Of a stretch of 64,000 nt of DNA, positions 54,183-63,129 are shown one piece after another. The notes under the pieces were generated by a model that was not told where the DNA came from, did not search any database, and saw only the letters and a list, made by a program, of their open reading frames with translations. Position numbers and translations under genes: made by a program. Within the stretch, counting starts at the first letter, position 1. Each line of letters opens with the position of its first letter. Origin of the DNA: CAMTWZ01 sp041749075 (GTDB lineage: Bacteria > Bacteroidota > Rhodothermia > Balneolales > HLUCCA01); the NCBI GenBank assembly GCA_041749075.1, contig JBGTBY010000018.1, positions 1-64,000 on the forward strand. Direction: 5' to 3'.

Positions 54183-55690
54183 TTTTTGTCGATTGTGATG
54201 GTGCCGATTTGGCCTTGGATGTCGTGTCCCGCGACGGAGACATGCAATTCCGAGGTGCCTGAATCGTACCATTGGTTGGTGATGGTCAAGCCGGATGTGG
54301 CTCCTGCGGCTTCATAGCCTTCCGGAACCACGAATCGCATGGTCTGGGTGCCATGCATCTGAATATCATAAGAGGTGGACGTCCCGTTTTGCTTGGAACG
54401 ATAGACCGAATAGGTTCCGGTATTGAACACGCCTGGATGCCGAGATCCCGTTCCCACAGACCACGTCACGAAGTAATTCTCTCGTTCAAGTGGAGGCAGA
54501 TACAAAAACGCATACCCGGCTTCTTCCAAATACGACGCGATGGATTGTTCGCCGAGTTTGGCCATTTCCAAGCGCTCGCCTTCCTTCAACGGAATAGCCA
54601 GAACCAGATTTCCCACCATATCGGTGTCATACGCTTTTGCGGGCATCGCGCGGTTGTCGATCGTGGCGCTTCCGGCTCCGGTCAATGCCACCTTCGCATA
54701 TTTTTTATACAACCATTGTGACAGCAGCTGATCCGTATTCTTGGCCAAATACCTTTGAGGGTGCGCTTGCACCATTTTCATATAGTCGATCCATTGCTGG
54801 TTCAATGCGGGTTGCAAATGATCATCTGTGGCCAACCAATTCGCCCAATGGCTTTCGATCAGATCCACGCCGAACGTGTCGATTTCAGTGGATGGAAGTG
54901 AAGCATATTCATACCATTCGTTGCCATATCCTTCCCGATCCATTACCAATACATTGTGGTCGTATCCCGCATCTCGCGATGCGGGAGGATTCAATTCCGG
55001 AATGATGTAGAATTTCGTGCTCACGAATCGGACGCCATACTCGCCGAACAGCTTTCCATTGCTATGAGGCCCGGCAGGATTCCAGTGATACCCCAATGCG
55101 CTGAACGATCTGGGAAAGCGGTGACCATTATCTTCCGCCAATCCATATTGCCACAAGATGTTCTTGATCACCTCCATATGACGACGGAGCATCTCCGGGT
55201 CACGCGGACGATTGTTATCCAAATCGTACCACTCAGACCGTGTGCGAACTCCATCCACCCACCATTCATGTCCGACGCCGGTCACTCCCATTTCGATGGT
55301 GGCGGCATTGGATTTCACAAAATTCATGATCTCCAACTGCTTGTTGGAGATGCGAGGCGAGTTGTCATAGTTCAAGCCGTCGCGTGTGGCATGAGGAAGC
55401 GTGGCAACAACATTCAATCGATCCATTTCGGCGAGTGCGAACAAAGACATGAACCGGACGCCAACCGCATCTCCGACGTCCGCGATAGGGCGGTAATCCC
55501 GCACATCCATGTCGCGACGGATACCCGCTCGCCAGGGTCCGCCATCATCCCCCAATGAACTTCCATCCATATAACCGACCTGGTTCACGGCGATGCCGAA
55601 GGGTCGAGGAAAAAAGGTATCCAGATCCTGAGCGGAACTGGATACCGGAAAAAGAATCAATGCAAAGGCGAGAACCTTAATCGCGTCCAT
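54179..55690 (-). CDS. Secreted deacetylase-like protein, motif-degenerate paralogue
   Basis: 503 residues, signal peptide MDAIKVLAFALILFPVSSSA-Q. It aligns along its whole length with the next gene product (both contain GSSLGDxGGPWRAG and GHDIQGxxGTITI-like ends). But the acidic pair is replaced (GIAVNQVGYM instead of QVAIDDLGW) and the first His of HGVGH is Thr (GVTGVGHEWW). It probably lost catalysis and may be a binding or regulatory partner. Overlaps: 4 nt with the following paralogue, 14 nt with the preceding gene. Confidence 0.6.
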   Translation of the reverse strand: MDAIKVLAFALILFPVSSSAQDLDTFFPRPFGIAVNQVGYMDGSSLGDDGGPWRAGIRRDMDVRDYRPIADVGDAVGVRFMSLFALAEMDRLNVVATLPHATRDGLNYDNSPRISNKQLEIMNFVKSNAATIEMGVTGVGHEWWVDGVRTRSEWYDLDNNRPRDPEMLRRHMEVIKNILWQYGLAEDNGHRFPRSFSALGYHWNPAGPHSNGKLFGEYGVRFVSTKFYIIPELNPPASRDAGYDHNVLVMDREGYGNEWYEYASLPSTEIDTFGVDLIESHWANWLATDDHLQPALNQQWIDYMKMVQAHPQRYLAKNTDQLLSQWLYKKYAKVALTGAGSATIDNRAMPAKAYDTDMVGNLVLAIPLKEGERLEMAKLGEQSIASYLEEAGYAFLYLPPLERENYFVTWSVGTGSRHPGVFNTGTYSVYRSKQNGTSTSYDIQMHGTQTMRFVVPEGYEAAGATSGLTITNQWYDSGTSELHVSVAGHDIQGQIGTITIDKK

Positions 55691-56846
55691 GACGCGGAGC
55701 GTTTTTCTCGTTGATGAAGATTCGGAAGATTTTGGATATCTGACCGTTCGGCACCACTTGAGTGAGGTACATCACCGAGCCATGAAGTTTGATTTCACCG
55801 ATCGTTGTGGTGATTCGACGGAATGGATTCAATCGATCCTCTTCGGATGGGATTTGGGTCGTCTCACCATCATTTGCACGATCCGGAGCGGCCTTGAACA
55901 CATAATCACGGGTATATCCGGAGATGTACATGTTTCCGTCGGCATCGAACTCAACACCTTGTATGGCGGTGTTCGATTGGAACGCGACCGTACGCGGACT
56001 CAGCAATCCCGTCTCCAGGATTTCAAATTTGGAGACGCGCAATTGGGTGAATTCGGTGACATACACAAATCCTTCAAACACACGGATCCGACGACCCTGT
56101 GCGATGGTGCCCAGATCGCCGCTCACAACACCATTGCTGATGCGACGCACCCGGGTTGTGATAATGAAATACAAATCACCGTTCGAATGCCAGTCGAAAT
56201 CCTGTACGCCCGTCTGAGTCAGTACGGTTGTTGTTGTGGCTCCATCCGCGCTGACGCGGTCAATGCCTGTGGTCGAAACGTAGTACAAATCCCCACCCGG
56301 ACCGAATTCCATCGGCCCGCGCACGTTTGCCGCAGCAAACACAGACAATGTGCTATCGATCACATCCAAACGAAGTATCTGGTTCAGGTTGGACGAACCG
56401 ATATAAAGATTTCCGGCATCATCAACCGCTATACCTACCGCATTTGCGATGGCGAGATCGAATGTGAGGAAATCCTTCAGGTAGGTGAAGTTCAGTTCGT
56501 TGCTCCATTGCTCGGCGCCCCAAGTGGCCACGCGCACCCGCTGATCTCCGGAAACATTGTTCGGAACAATCGCTCGGATTTCGGTTTCCGTGATATTGGT
56601 GATGGTTGCCGTAGCGACACCGATATTCAGCATGGTATGATTGGGAGCCGTTTTGAACCCGGAACCGGTGATCACAATCTCATCACCCGCGAATCCCTTG
56701 TTATCTGTGACGGATGTGACCGTTGCCGGCGTTCCTCCGGTCGGGAACGGATCGGGGCGTCCATCTCCATAACTCGGGTTGCTTGGCGGATTGCAAGAAG
56801 CAATGACCAATGTTGAAGCAAGTGCAAGCAGATGATGCAGTTTCAT
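55677..56846 (-). CDS. IPT/TIG domain lipoprotein with NHL-like beta-propeller
   Basis: 389 residues from the ATG at 56846. Lipobox LVIASCNPP. An IPT/TIG Ig-like domain (about 35-125, FAGDEIVITGSGF) is followed by NHL/SMP-30-like propeller repeats (AVDDAGNLYIGSSN, GPGGDLYYVST, DADGNMYISGYT). Such lipoproteins often act in surface glycan binding (SusE/F-like role). It sits between the PorV-like gene (7 nt) and the deacetylase-like gene (14-nt overlap). Confidence 0.8.
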   Translation of the reverse strand: MKLHHLLALASTLVIASCNPPSNPSYGDGRPDPFPTGGTPATVTSVTDNKGFAGDEIVITGSGFKTAPNHTMLNIGVATATITNITETEIRAIVPNNVSGDQRVRVATWGAEQWSNELNFTYLKDFLTFDLAIANAVGIAVDDAGNLYIGSSNLNQILRLDVIDSTLSVFAAANVRGPMEFGPGGDLYYVSTTGIDRVSADGATTTTVLTQTGVQDFDWHSNGDLYFIITTRVRRISNGVVSGDLGTIAQGRRIRVFEGFVYVTEFTQLRVSKFEILETGLLSPRTVAFQSNTAIQGVEFDADGNMYISGYTRDYVFKAAPDRANDGETTQIPSEEDRLNPFRRITTTIGEIKLHGSVMYLTQVVPNGQISKIFRIFINEKNAPRHGRD

Positions 56847-56853
56847 ATAGGCC

Positions 56854-57852
56854 TCACATTCCAAAGATGAGTGTCAGCATGTTCACACTACTGAACATGT
56901 CCATGTGGACATAAGAGTAGTCGACTTTCGCCTTGAGTCCGGCGGCATTCACTTTCACACCACCTCCCAATGCAAAGGATTCGAGATCGTAGTTGACTTT
57001 GTACCCTCCACGAAGGAAGAACAGATCGTTGAACCCGTATTCCGCCCCGATATTCACACGTTCGCTGTAATCCCGCGAGTGGATGAAATCGGTAGCCACG
57101 GTTAGACTGTGCATGCTGGCATCCGTGAACGGCTTGAGAACATCCATCGCCACACCCACACGGAAGGTCATCGGTAGAGGGAAGGTCTCCGCGCGGTATG
57201 CTTCCTCGTTAGAGAAGTTTCTCAACGACATGCCCAATCGCAAATCATGGTATCCGATGTAGTACAAGGTTCCAAGATCGATCGCGAACAGGTTCATTTC
57301 CGCCGTGGCGGATTCGGGTTCATCCAAGGTGCCGACCAAGGTCGTACCTAACCGTTCGTGCATGTATTTCAGATTGAATCCGACCCCGAACTCACCGGAA
57401 ATGCGGTATGCATAGGCAAATCCGATCGAGCTGCTGGCTGGAGAAAACGTGCCGGTTTCTTCATAGCCGGTTGCGTTGTCCGCGCGTCGCGTCCCTTTGA
57501 AGATTCCCCAATCCATCGATGTGATGTTCAAACCATAAACTCCATAACGACCCAAGTTATAGGACACGGCCGCTGAGTTCACGTTGATGTCGGCGATCCA
57601 ATTCGTGCGATGCGCGAAAAACTCCAACTTATCGGAGAACGCTGCCGCTCCTGGATTCCAGAAGAACGAACTGGCATCGTTCACAACGGCCACACTGGCA
57701 TAACCCATACCGGCGGCTCGCGAACCCTGTGGCATGTTTAGCCAACTCATCCCAGCCTGACCCGCTTTCGGAGTCTGTGCCAGCCCAACCAAGGGCGTCG
57801 CCACGATCAGTACGATCACAGCGAAAAGGATACGGTTTCGATGATGATTCAT
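56854..57852 (-). CDS. PorV/PorQ-family outer-membrane protein (UPF0164-like)
   Basis: 332 residues: signal peptide (VGLA-QT), conserved N-terminal region (MPQGSRAAGMGYASVAVVND, FFWNPGAA), then alternating beta strands typical of a 14-stranded outer-membrane barrel ending in LTLIFGM. PorV shuttles T9SS substrates to the attachment complex; PorQ-like paralogues are often in operons with their own substrates. It follows a large secreted protein gene by 8 nt, so it may handle that protein. Confidence 0.85.
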   Translation of the reverse strand: MNHHRNRILFAVIVLIVATPLVGLAQTPKAGQAGMSWLNMPQGSRAAGMGYASVAVVNDASSFFWNPGAAAFSDKLEFFAHRTNWIADINVNSAAVSYNLGRYGVYGLNITSMDWGIFKGTRRADNATGYEETGTFSPASSSIGFAYAYRISGEFGVGFNLKYMHERLGTTLVGTLDEPESATAEMNLFAIDLGTLYYIGYHDLRLGMSLRNFSNEEAYRAETFPLPMTFRVGVAMDVLKPFTDASMHSLTVATDFIHSRDYSERVNIGAEYGFNDLFFLRGGYKVNYDLESFALGGGVKVNAAGLKAKVDYSYVHMDMFSSVNMLTLIFGM

Positions 57853-57860
57853 AAGACTCC

Positions 57861-59993
57861 TTAGCGTACGATGACAAATTTATTGATGGCGTCTGGAAGC
57901 GGGTTCTGATCGGCATCCCGCGCATTCGTCACATGCAGGATGTAAACCCCGCTCGCAACAAGCTGGTTGAAATCCGTTACCTGATCCCACGATTCATCCG
58001 CGCTTCCGTTCGAATGGTTGATGGTTTTCACCAAATCGCCCATCGCTGTGTAGATGCGAATCATGCAATAAGGCGGCAGGTTCACGATGAGGAGTTTATT
58101 CGTCTCATCGGAGAAGTTGAAATCGCCTGCCGATGCGAAATACGGATTGGGTACGATGAGTACATTGCTCGTATTTCCCGCACCTGGCTCGAAAGAGAAC
58201 GCAGGAGTTTGACTACGATTCGTGTATAGAGAGCTTTCCAAAGGACCTGTCACCAACCCGGCTGCGTTTCGAGTTCCGTCATCCACAACGGTGACCGCAT
58301 AATAGTAGGGCTCGCCGCGGATCACAGACACATCCTCGTATTCGGTCTGCGTTGCTGGTACAGTAGCAATTTTATCCCATCTGCGACGCTCACCATCCGG
58401 CCACATCTTGCCATCGCGAGTGCGCATGATGGATTCAATCTCATCAGCGGTATCATTTTGAAACGATCCACGCTTGCGATAAATATTGTAATGGGTGACA
58501 TCCGTGAAGCGGCTGTTCAAATCGGTCCACGACAGTGAAATCTTGTTCGCTCCTTCGGTGATGGTCAAATCGGGAGATGGACGTGGGTTTACCACATTCA
58601 AGCCGTTGTGCCAAGCCCAGCTGGCACGGGACAAATTCTGGATGAGGGAATCACGACCGGATGTGATCAAGGCATTCTTGGCTGCGTTATCGAAGGTGGC
58701 ACCTGATTCACCACGATACCACGACAACCACTCCTTCCCTTTCTCTTCAGCCACTTTGCGTGAAATTCCACCGGCACCCGTTGCGAACACGATGTTCACG
58801 GTGTCGCCTTTCACAAGATTGTATGGGCCATAGGCTTTGAATATCAACTTGCCCGGACGGACAGACGGATCGGTAGGCCATCCTTGTTGGTCTTCACCAC
58901 GTTGTTTGGTGTTCGATGCGGCCCAATCCCACATAGTGGCGAAGCCTTCGAACTTGCGGTCCCACACATTGTTGATATGTGCGGCGGTCAGTATCGAAAC
59001 GGGTTGTGCGTTGTTATCGCTTTTATTACTCGGACTTGTATCCACATGCAAGGTGGTGTATCCAGCATAGGAAGAGGATGTAAATTCACCCGATGGCATG
59101 AATGTGGTTCCGGGCATGATGCCAACCGCATGACGAGGATTGCCTCGGTTGTCGAATGCAGATCCACCCGATTCGAAGGTGGTGATGTCAGGGTGCTGGC
59201 CATCATATGCATAAGCAAACGTCATCGGCCTGACACCGGGAACCAATGGATTCGGAATGGTTTCGAAGTTCGACCAATCCCCACGCGATTCGCTATACCA
59301 TTGGGTTTGGTTCATGTTCGTACCGGCAATGTTCGTGAACATATAAGCGACCAGAAAGTACACGTCTTCGATAGTCTGGGTATCGTCCATCCCGATATCC
59401 ACACCTGGATCTTGATCGGCATCGAATGTGACCACATATTGATTGTGAGTGATCACATAATCGTTATGATGCCCATTGGCAAACGAGTACGATCTTTTGG
59501 TCACCTCGAGGCCAGGAGGAGACTTGTACTTGAGCTGAATCATCATGTCGGATGGCAGATCCGGATCCAATTGTACTTCTGAACGTCGAGAAACGACTGA
59601 AATCGCTCCATCCGATTTTTCCAAGAGCGTGACAGGGGGACGAACACGGTGTACTTCGGTCAATCCATAATCCGGCGCCAACCGATATCCGGAGTTCGAA
59701 GGCCACGCCTGCGTTTCACGAAGGATGTCAACACCACTTGAATTCTTGTATTTGCCGAACAAGTGGATATTCCAATGGAAGGCGATCGTCCCATATCTGA
59801 AATGATCCTGAGGATAGGTTCCGGTGAATGAGAATTCAGGTTGACTACTGGTGTTATACATGTCCTGTATGTCCACCGCGTACTCAAAATCACCTAATAG
59901 GTGAAAACGTCGTTGAGCATCGGCAGACTCCACATTGAGCCCGGCCAAAATGACGCTGAGCAGCACGAATCGGGTTATTGAAAGCTTCATCAT
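57861..59993 (-). CDS. Large secreted protein with C-terminal sorting-like domain
   Basis: 710 residues with a signal peptide (ending VESADA-QR). The N-terminal two thirds are mixed alpha/beta without a recognised family. A fibronectin-III-like module follows at about 490-600 (NKISLSWTDLNS). The C-terminal 90 residues (VLIVPNPYFAS, IRIYTAMGDLVKTINH, GVYILHVTN) look like a divergent T9SS C-terminal domain. It lies between the TonB receptor and the PorV-like protein. It is not SusD-like, so the pair is not a classical SusCD. Confidence 0.7.
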   Translation of the reverse strand: MMKLSITRFVLLSVILAGLNVESADAQRRFHLLGDFEYAVDIQDMYNTSSQPEFSFTGTYPQDHFRYGTIAFHWNIHLFGKYKNSSGVDILRETQAWPSNSGYRLAPDYGLTEVHRVRPPVTLLEKSDGAISVVSRRSEVQLDPDLPSDMMIQLKYKSPPGLEVTKRSYSFANGHHNDYVITHNQYVVTFDADQDPGVDIGMDDTQTIEDVYFLVAYMFTNIAGTNMNQTQWYSESRGDWSNFETIPNPLVPGVRPMTFAYAYDGQHPDITTFESGGSAFDNRGNPRHAVGIMPGTTFMPSGEFTSSSYAGYTTLHVDTSPSNKSDNNAQPVSILTAAHINNVWDRKFEGFATMWDWAASNTKQRGEDQQGWPTDPSVRPGKLIFKAYGPYNLVKGDTVNIVFATGAGGISRKVAEEKGKEWLSWYRGESGATFDNAAKNALITSGRDSLIQNLSRASWAWHNGLNVVNPRPSPDLTITEGANKISLSWTDLNSRFTDVTHYNIYRKRGSFQNDTADEIESIMRTRDGKMWPDGERRRWDKIATVPATQTEYEDVSVIRGEPYYYAVTVVDDGTRNAAGLVTGPLESSLYTNRSQTPAFSFEPGAGNTSNVLIVPNPYFASAGDFNFSDETNKLLIVNLPPYCMIRIYTAMGDLVKTINHSNGSADESWDQVTDFNQLVASGVYILHVTNARDADQNPLPDAINKFVIVR

Positions 59994-60027
59994 AACAAAA
60001 AAAGGTTGTGCGTTCTAAATGTGTCGA

Positions 60028-63009
60028 TCAGAGTTGCATGCGCAATCCGAACGTGTAATGCCGTGGATTAATGAACTGATTCCAAGTATGGTAGCCCAAC
60101 TTGATATGCTCTTTGTCCCAATCACCCCATTTGTCGTTTCCTTTCCGCTCTCCCTGGTACCATGGAAATCTCAAGGATTCGCGATACTGGATGAAATTTT
60201 GAGGGTTCGGGAATCCACGATAATTCGTGAAGTTGGTAACCTGTGCGAAGAAACCCACGACCGAACTTCCCACTCGGAAATTCTTGCTCAACTGCAAGTC
60301 TGTATTGTACCAGTCGATTTGATCAACATATCGACGCTGGCCCACACGAGCATCCGGGTTGGTCAGAAATTTGCCCCCATCACTCCAGGATTGGTTGATG
60401 TTCAATCTCCATCCTCCGATCGGATGGTTTCCTGCAAAGCGTGGACCGAACGTGATCGGCGTCATGAATGTGAGATTCGCTGAAACGGATGGAGTTGGAT
60501 CTTGACGCTGTTGATTGATCGACTCACGTTGGGAGCGGGCAAGCAACGGATCTTCGAAGAAATAACGGTATCCGGTGAATCCGGTGCTTCGCGTGCTGTA
60601 TTCGAGCGACATCCAACCTTGGAACCAGTTTCCGACCACTTTCTGCAAGCGACCTTCGATGCCTCGGATATCCGCATAGCTGTTGTTTTCAAAGGTCTGG
60701 ATGTTGTTGTCTTGATCCCAGGAAACAATGTTCGTCTGGCTCAACTGATTTTGCACATCCTTGTAATACCCGGTGAACGAGAGTACATACACATCCGACA
60801 TCGCCACTTCAAAACCGGTCTCATACGATATCGTGCGTGGCCATTCGGCATTCAAATTCGGAAGAATGGCACCACGGGCCAACGGACGCACCGTGTACAA
60901 CTGTTCGATCACCGGTGGCTGATAGAAGTGACCGTAGTTGAAAAACACCTTGCTCTTTGTGGTGATCGGGTGTGAGACTCCTAACCGTGGACTGATATAT
61001 AATTTCGTGACATTGCCACCTGTTTGAAGGTTCGCGAACGACATTTCGTTGTTCCGAAACGTCGATAAGGAATATGGCAAATTGTCGAAGATGAATGTCG
61101 GATCCAAGTTATAGGCCTTCTCACCATAACTCATGTAGTCCGCCCGCAGACCCACGTTGGCGATCATCCCACCAAACTCGAACTTGTTCTGAAGAAAGGC
61201 GGATACGTTGATCGGTTTCGCATCAAAACGGGTCCAGTATTGCGGACGATCTTCATAGGTGGACGTCGACATCTCGTGGTTTTGCTCCTGCCGTTCGCTA
61301 TAGGCGGCATATTCAAAATCGAGGCCGAATTTCACTTGGTTATAGCGGTTCAGCTGCGATGTGAAATTGAAGCTCGTTCCCCATGTCCAATAACTGGAAT
61401 TGTCGCGGCCACGGCCACCACCCGACATCAGGAATTCGTTCAGAAGATCATATGTCTCACCGATCCTACCAATGTCGCTCGATACATATCCGAATGGAGC
61501 CTCATCATACCAACGTCCACCAATGAACTTGATGGCGGATGTGTCTCGAACACCTGCAGGCTCTTGCTTGGTCTGATAGGTGGTGAATTCACTGGTGATT
61601 TCATAAAAGGTGCTTGGACTCAGCGCATGGCTGAATTGCGCTCCGGTACGGAAATGGTGCGTCGCCACAGGGTTCATCGCAGCATCGTGCCACAAATGCT
61701 CCCAGCTCAATGAGTTTCGAGCATAGGAGTTTCCCTGACGGGTTCCGTCAATCACACCAACACTGGAGTTATATACCCCGGAACTGACCCCTTCCTTGAC
61801 CAGATACCCGGCACTCAAACTGACTTTCTTGCCACCAGAAAAACGCGTGGTCACTTTCGCAATGGTCGACGATGCGATCGAGTTGTTCCGGCTCAACGGA
61901 TAGACCAACTGCAAATCATCATATCGTTGCGATAACATGAACGATGTGTTGTTCAGGAATGGCATGGGGCCGCTCAGGGTCACATCAAAAATATGATCGG
62001 GCTTGTTGGCATATTCGCGCTTGCGATGTTGCCACTTCCACACTTCCAACGCTTCCTGTGGGGTCAAGTCTGTTGCTGGATTTCCATCCGCCAAACGCTG
62101 TTTAGAAAACTCATTCCAACCGATAAATGTGAATGGATACTGCCCGTTTGTAACCATTTCGGGTGTAATTCCTGTCATCGCATCTTGCCCGGCATACACT
62201 TGCCAAAATGGTCCGTTGATTCCGTAAGGACTTTCTCCAAAATGCTTCTGTTGAGGTGGTGCGATACGATAATCAACGGCGACTTCGTATTTGTCGAGGC
62301 GTCCTTCTTTGGTCACCACGTTCACCACACCCGACCGGATACCGCCATACTCGGCCGTAAATCCACCGGAAATCACTTCCAATTCATTGATGGCTGTCAG
62401 GTTCAAGGTTGTGTTCGGCTGCTGGGTTCGCATGTCGCGAGTGGAAAGGCCATCCACGATGATGTTCGTCTCGTTGATGTTACCCCCACGAATCACCAAC
62501 CCGCTACCACCAGCACCGGCGCTAAGTGAAATACCCGGATACGTGGCCAATACTTCTTCCAAGTTGGCAACTGGGCTATTCTGAAGCGTCTGCGATGTGA
62601 CCAAGGTCCGGCTCGACGAAAGATCCAACTTCACGATCTCCCTGTCTGCCGTAATCACAACCTCATCCCCTTCAAACGCTTCCTCTGCCATATCCATGTT
62701 CAAGTTGGCGGTCTCGTTGATGTGGATCCGAAACTGCTGCACCACCTTCGTACCGAATCCAATCATGGAAAATCGGACCGTATAGGTACCCGGAGTGACG
62801 TTTAGAATAACATAATAGCCTTCCAGATCCGTCACTGTACCCTGGGTGGTTCCTTCCAGAAACACGTTCACTCCGATTAGGGGCTCATTTGTCCCCGTCT
62901 CGAGTACTCGTCCTGTGATACGTCCCGCCCCTTGGGAAAACGCATCAACAGATACAAACAGCAGAATGGCTGCAAAAATGAACCTGAGGCTTGATTGTAG
63001 ACATTTCAT
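60028..63009 (-). CDS. TonB-dependent outer-membrane receptor
   Basis: 993 residues from the ATG at 63009 (signal peptide MKCLQSSLRFIFAAILLFVS, to AFSQ). An N-terminal carboxypeptidase-regulatory-like domain (RITGRVLETGTNEPLIGVNV, about 30-110) is followed by a plug (EVLATYPGISLSAGAGGSGL, VIRGGNINETNIIVDGLSTR) and a C-terminal beta-barrel ending in a hydrophobic/aromatic strand (YTFGLRMQL). It imports an unknown ligand through the outer membrane. First gene of a seven-gene operon; an ATG at 63018 and the frame to 63042 are also possible starts. The next gene starts 34 nt downstream. Confidence 0.9.
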   Translation of the reverse strand: MKCLQSSLRFIFAAILLFVSVDAFSQGAGRITGRVLETGTNEPLIGVNVFLEGTTQGTVTDLEGYYVILNVTPGTYTVRFSMIGFGTKVVQQFRIHINETANLNMDMAEEAFEGDEVVITADREIVKLDLSSSRTLVTSQTLQNSPVANLEEVLATYPGISLSAGAGGSGLVIRGGNINETNIIVDGLSTRDMRTQQPNTTLNLTAINELEVISGGFTAEYGGIRSGVVNVVTKEGRLDKYEVAVDYRIAPPQQKHFGESPYGINGPFWQVYAGQDAMTGITPEMVTNGQYPFTFIGWNEFSKQRLADGNPATDLTPQEALEVWKWQHRKREYANKPDHIFDVTLSGPMPFLNNTSFMLSQRYDDLQLVYPLSRNNSIASSTIAKVTTRFSGGKKVSLSAGYLVKEGVSSGVYNSSVGVIDGTRQGNSYARNSLSWEHLWHDAAMNPVATHHFRTGAQFSHALSPSTFYEITSEFTTYQTKQEPAGVRDTSAIKFIGGRWYDEAPFGYVSSDIGRIGETYDLLNEFLMSGGGRGRDNSSYWTWGTSFNFTSQLNRYNQVKFGLDFEYAAYSERQEQNHEMSTSTYEDRPQYWTRFDAKPINVSAFLQNKFEFGGMIANVGLRADYMSYGEKAYNLDPTFIFDNLPYSLSTFRNNEMSFANLQTGGNVTKLYISPRLGVSHPITTKSKVFFNYGHFYQPPVIEQLYTVRPLARGAILPNLNAEWPRTISYETGFEVAMSDVYVLSFTGYYKDVQNQLSQTNIVSWDQDNNIQTFENNSYADIRGIEGRLQKVVGNWFQGWMSLEYSTRSTGFTGYRYFFEDPLLARSQRESINQQRQDPTPSVSANLTFMTPITFGPRFAGNHPIGGWRLNINQSWSDGGKFLTNPDARVGQRRYVDQIDWYNTDLQLSKNFRVGSSVVGFFAQVTNFTNYRGFPNPQNFIQYRESLRFPWYQGERKGNDKWGDWDKEHIKLGYHTWNQFINPRHYTFGLRMQL

Positions 63010-63050
63010 GATTTCCATCCATTTGGAACTAGCGGTGGTCATTTCTCATC

Positions 63051-63087
63051 ACGTTCTTAGCATAACAAAGAACGTTCTTAAATGCAA
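63051..63087 (-). promoter_or_regulatory. Promoter with palindromic operator for the TonB operon
   Basis: On the minus strand TTGCAT (63082-63087) and TATGCT (63059-63064) lie 17 bp apart. The spacer contains the perfect palindrome AAGAACGTTCTT (63068-63079), and another half site, AAGAACGT on the minus strand, lies just past the -10 (63051-63058). Three half-sites around the promoter suggest a repressor site. About 50 nt remain to the ATG. The cognate regulator is not obvious in the window. Confidence 0.5.
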
Positions 63088-63129
63088 CTCAATATTTACT
63101 ATTTCGAAACTATTCGAAAGGCAATGTAA

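Noticed and set aside
57861..63009. SusC/SusD pair
   Set aside because: The gene after the TonB receptor has no SusD (TPR-type) features, and the receptor lacks an obvious SusC-type TonB box.
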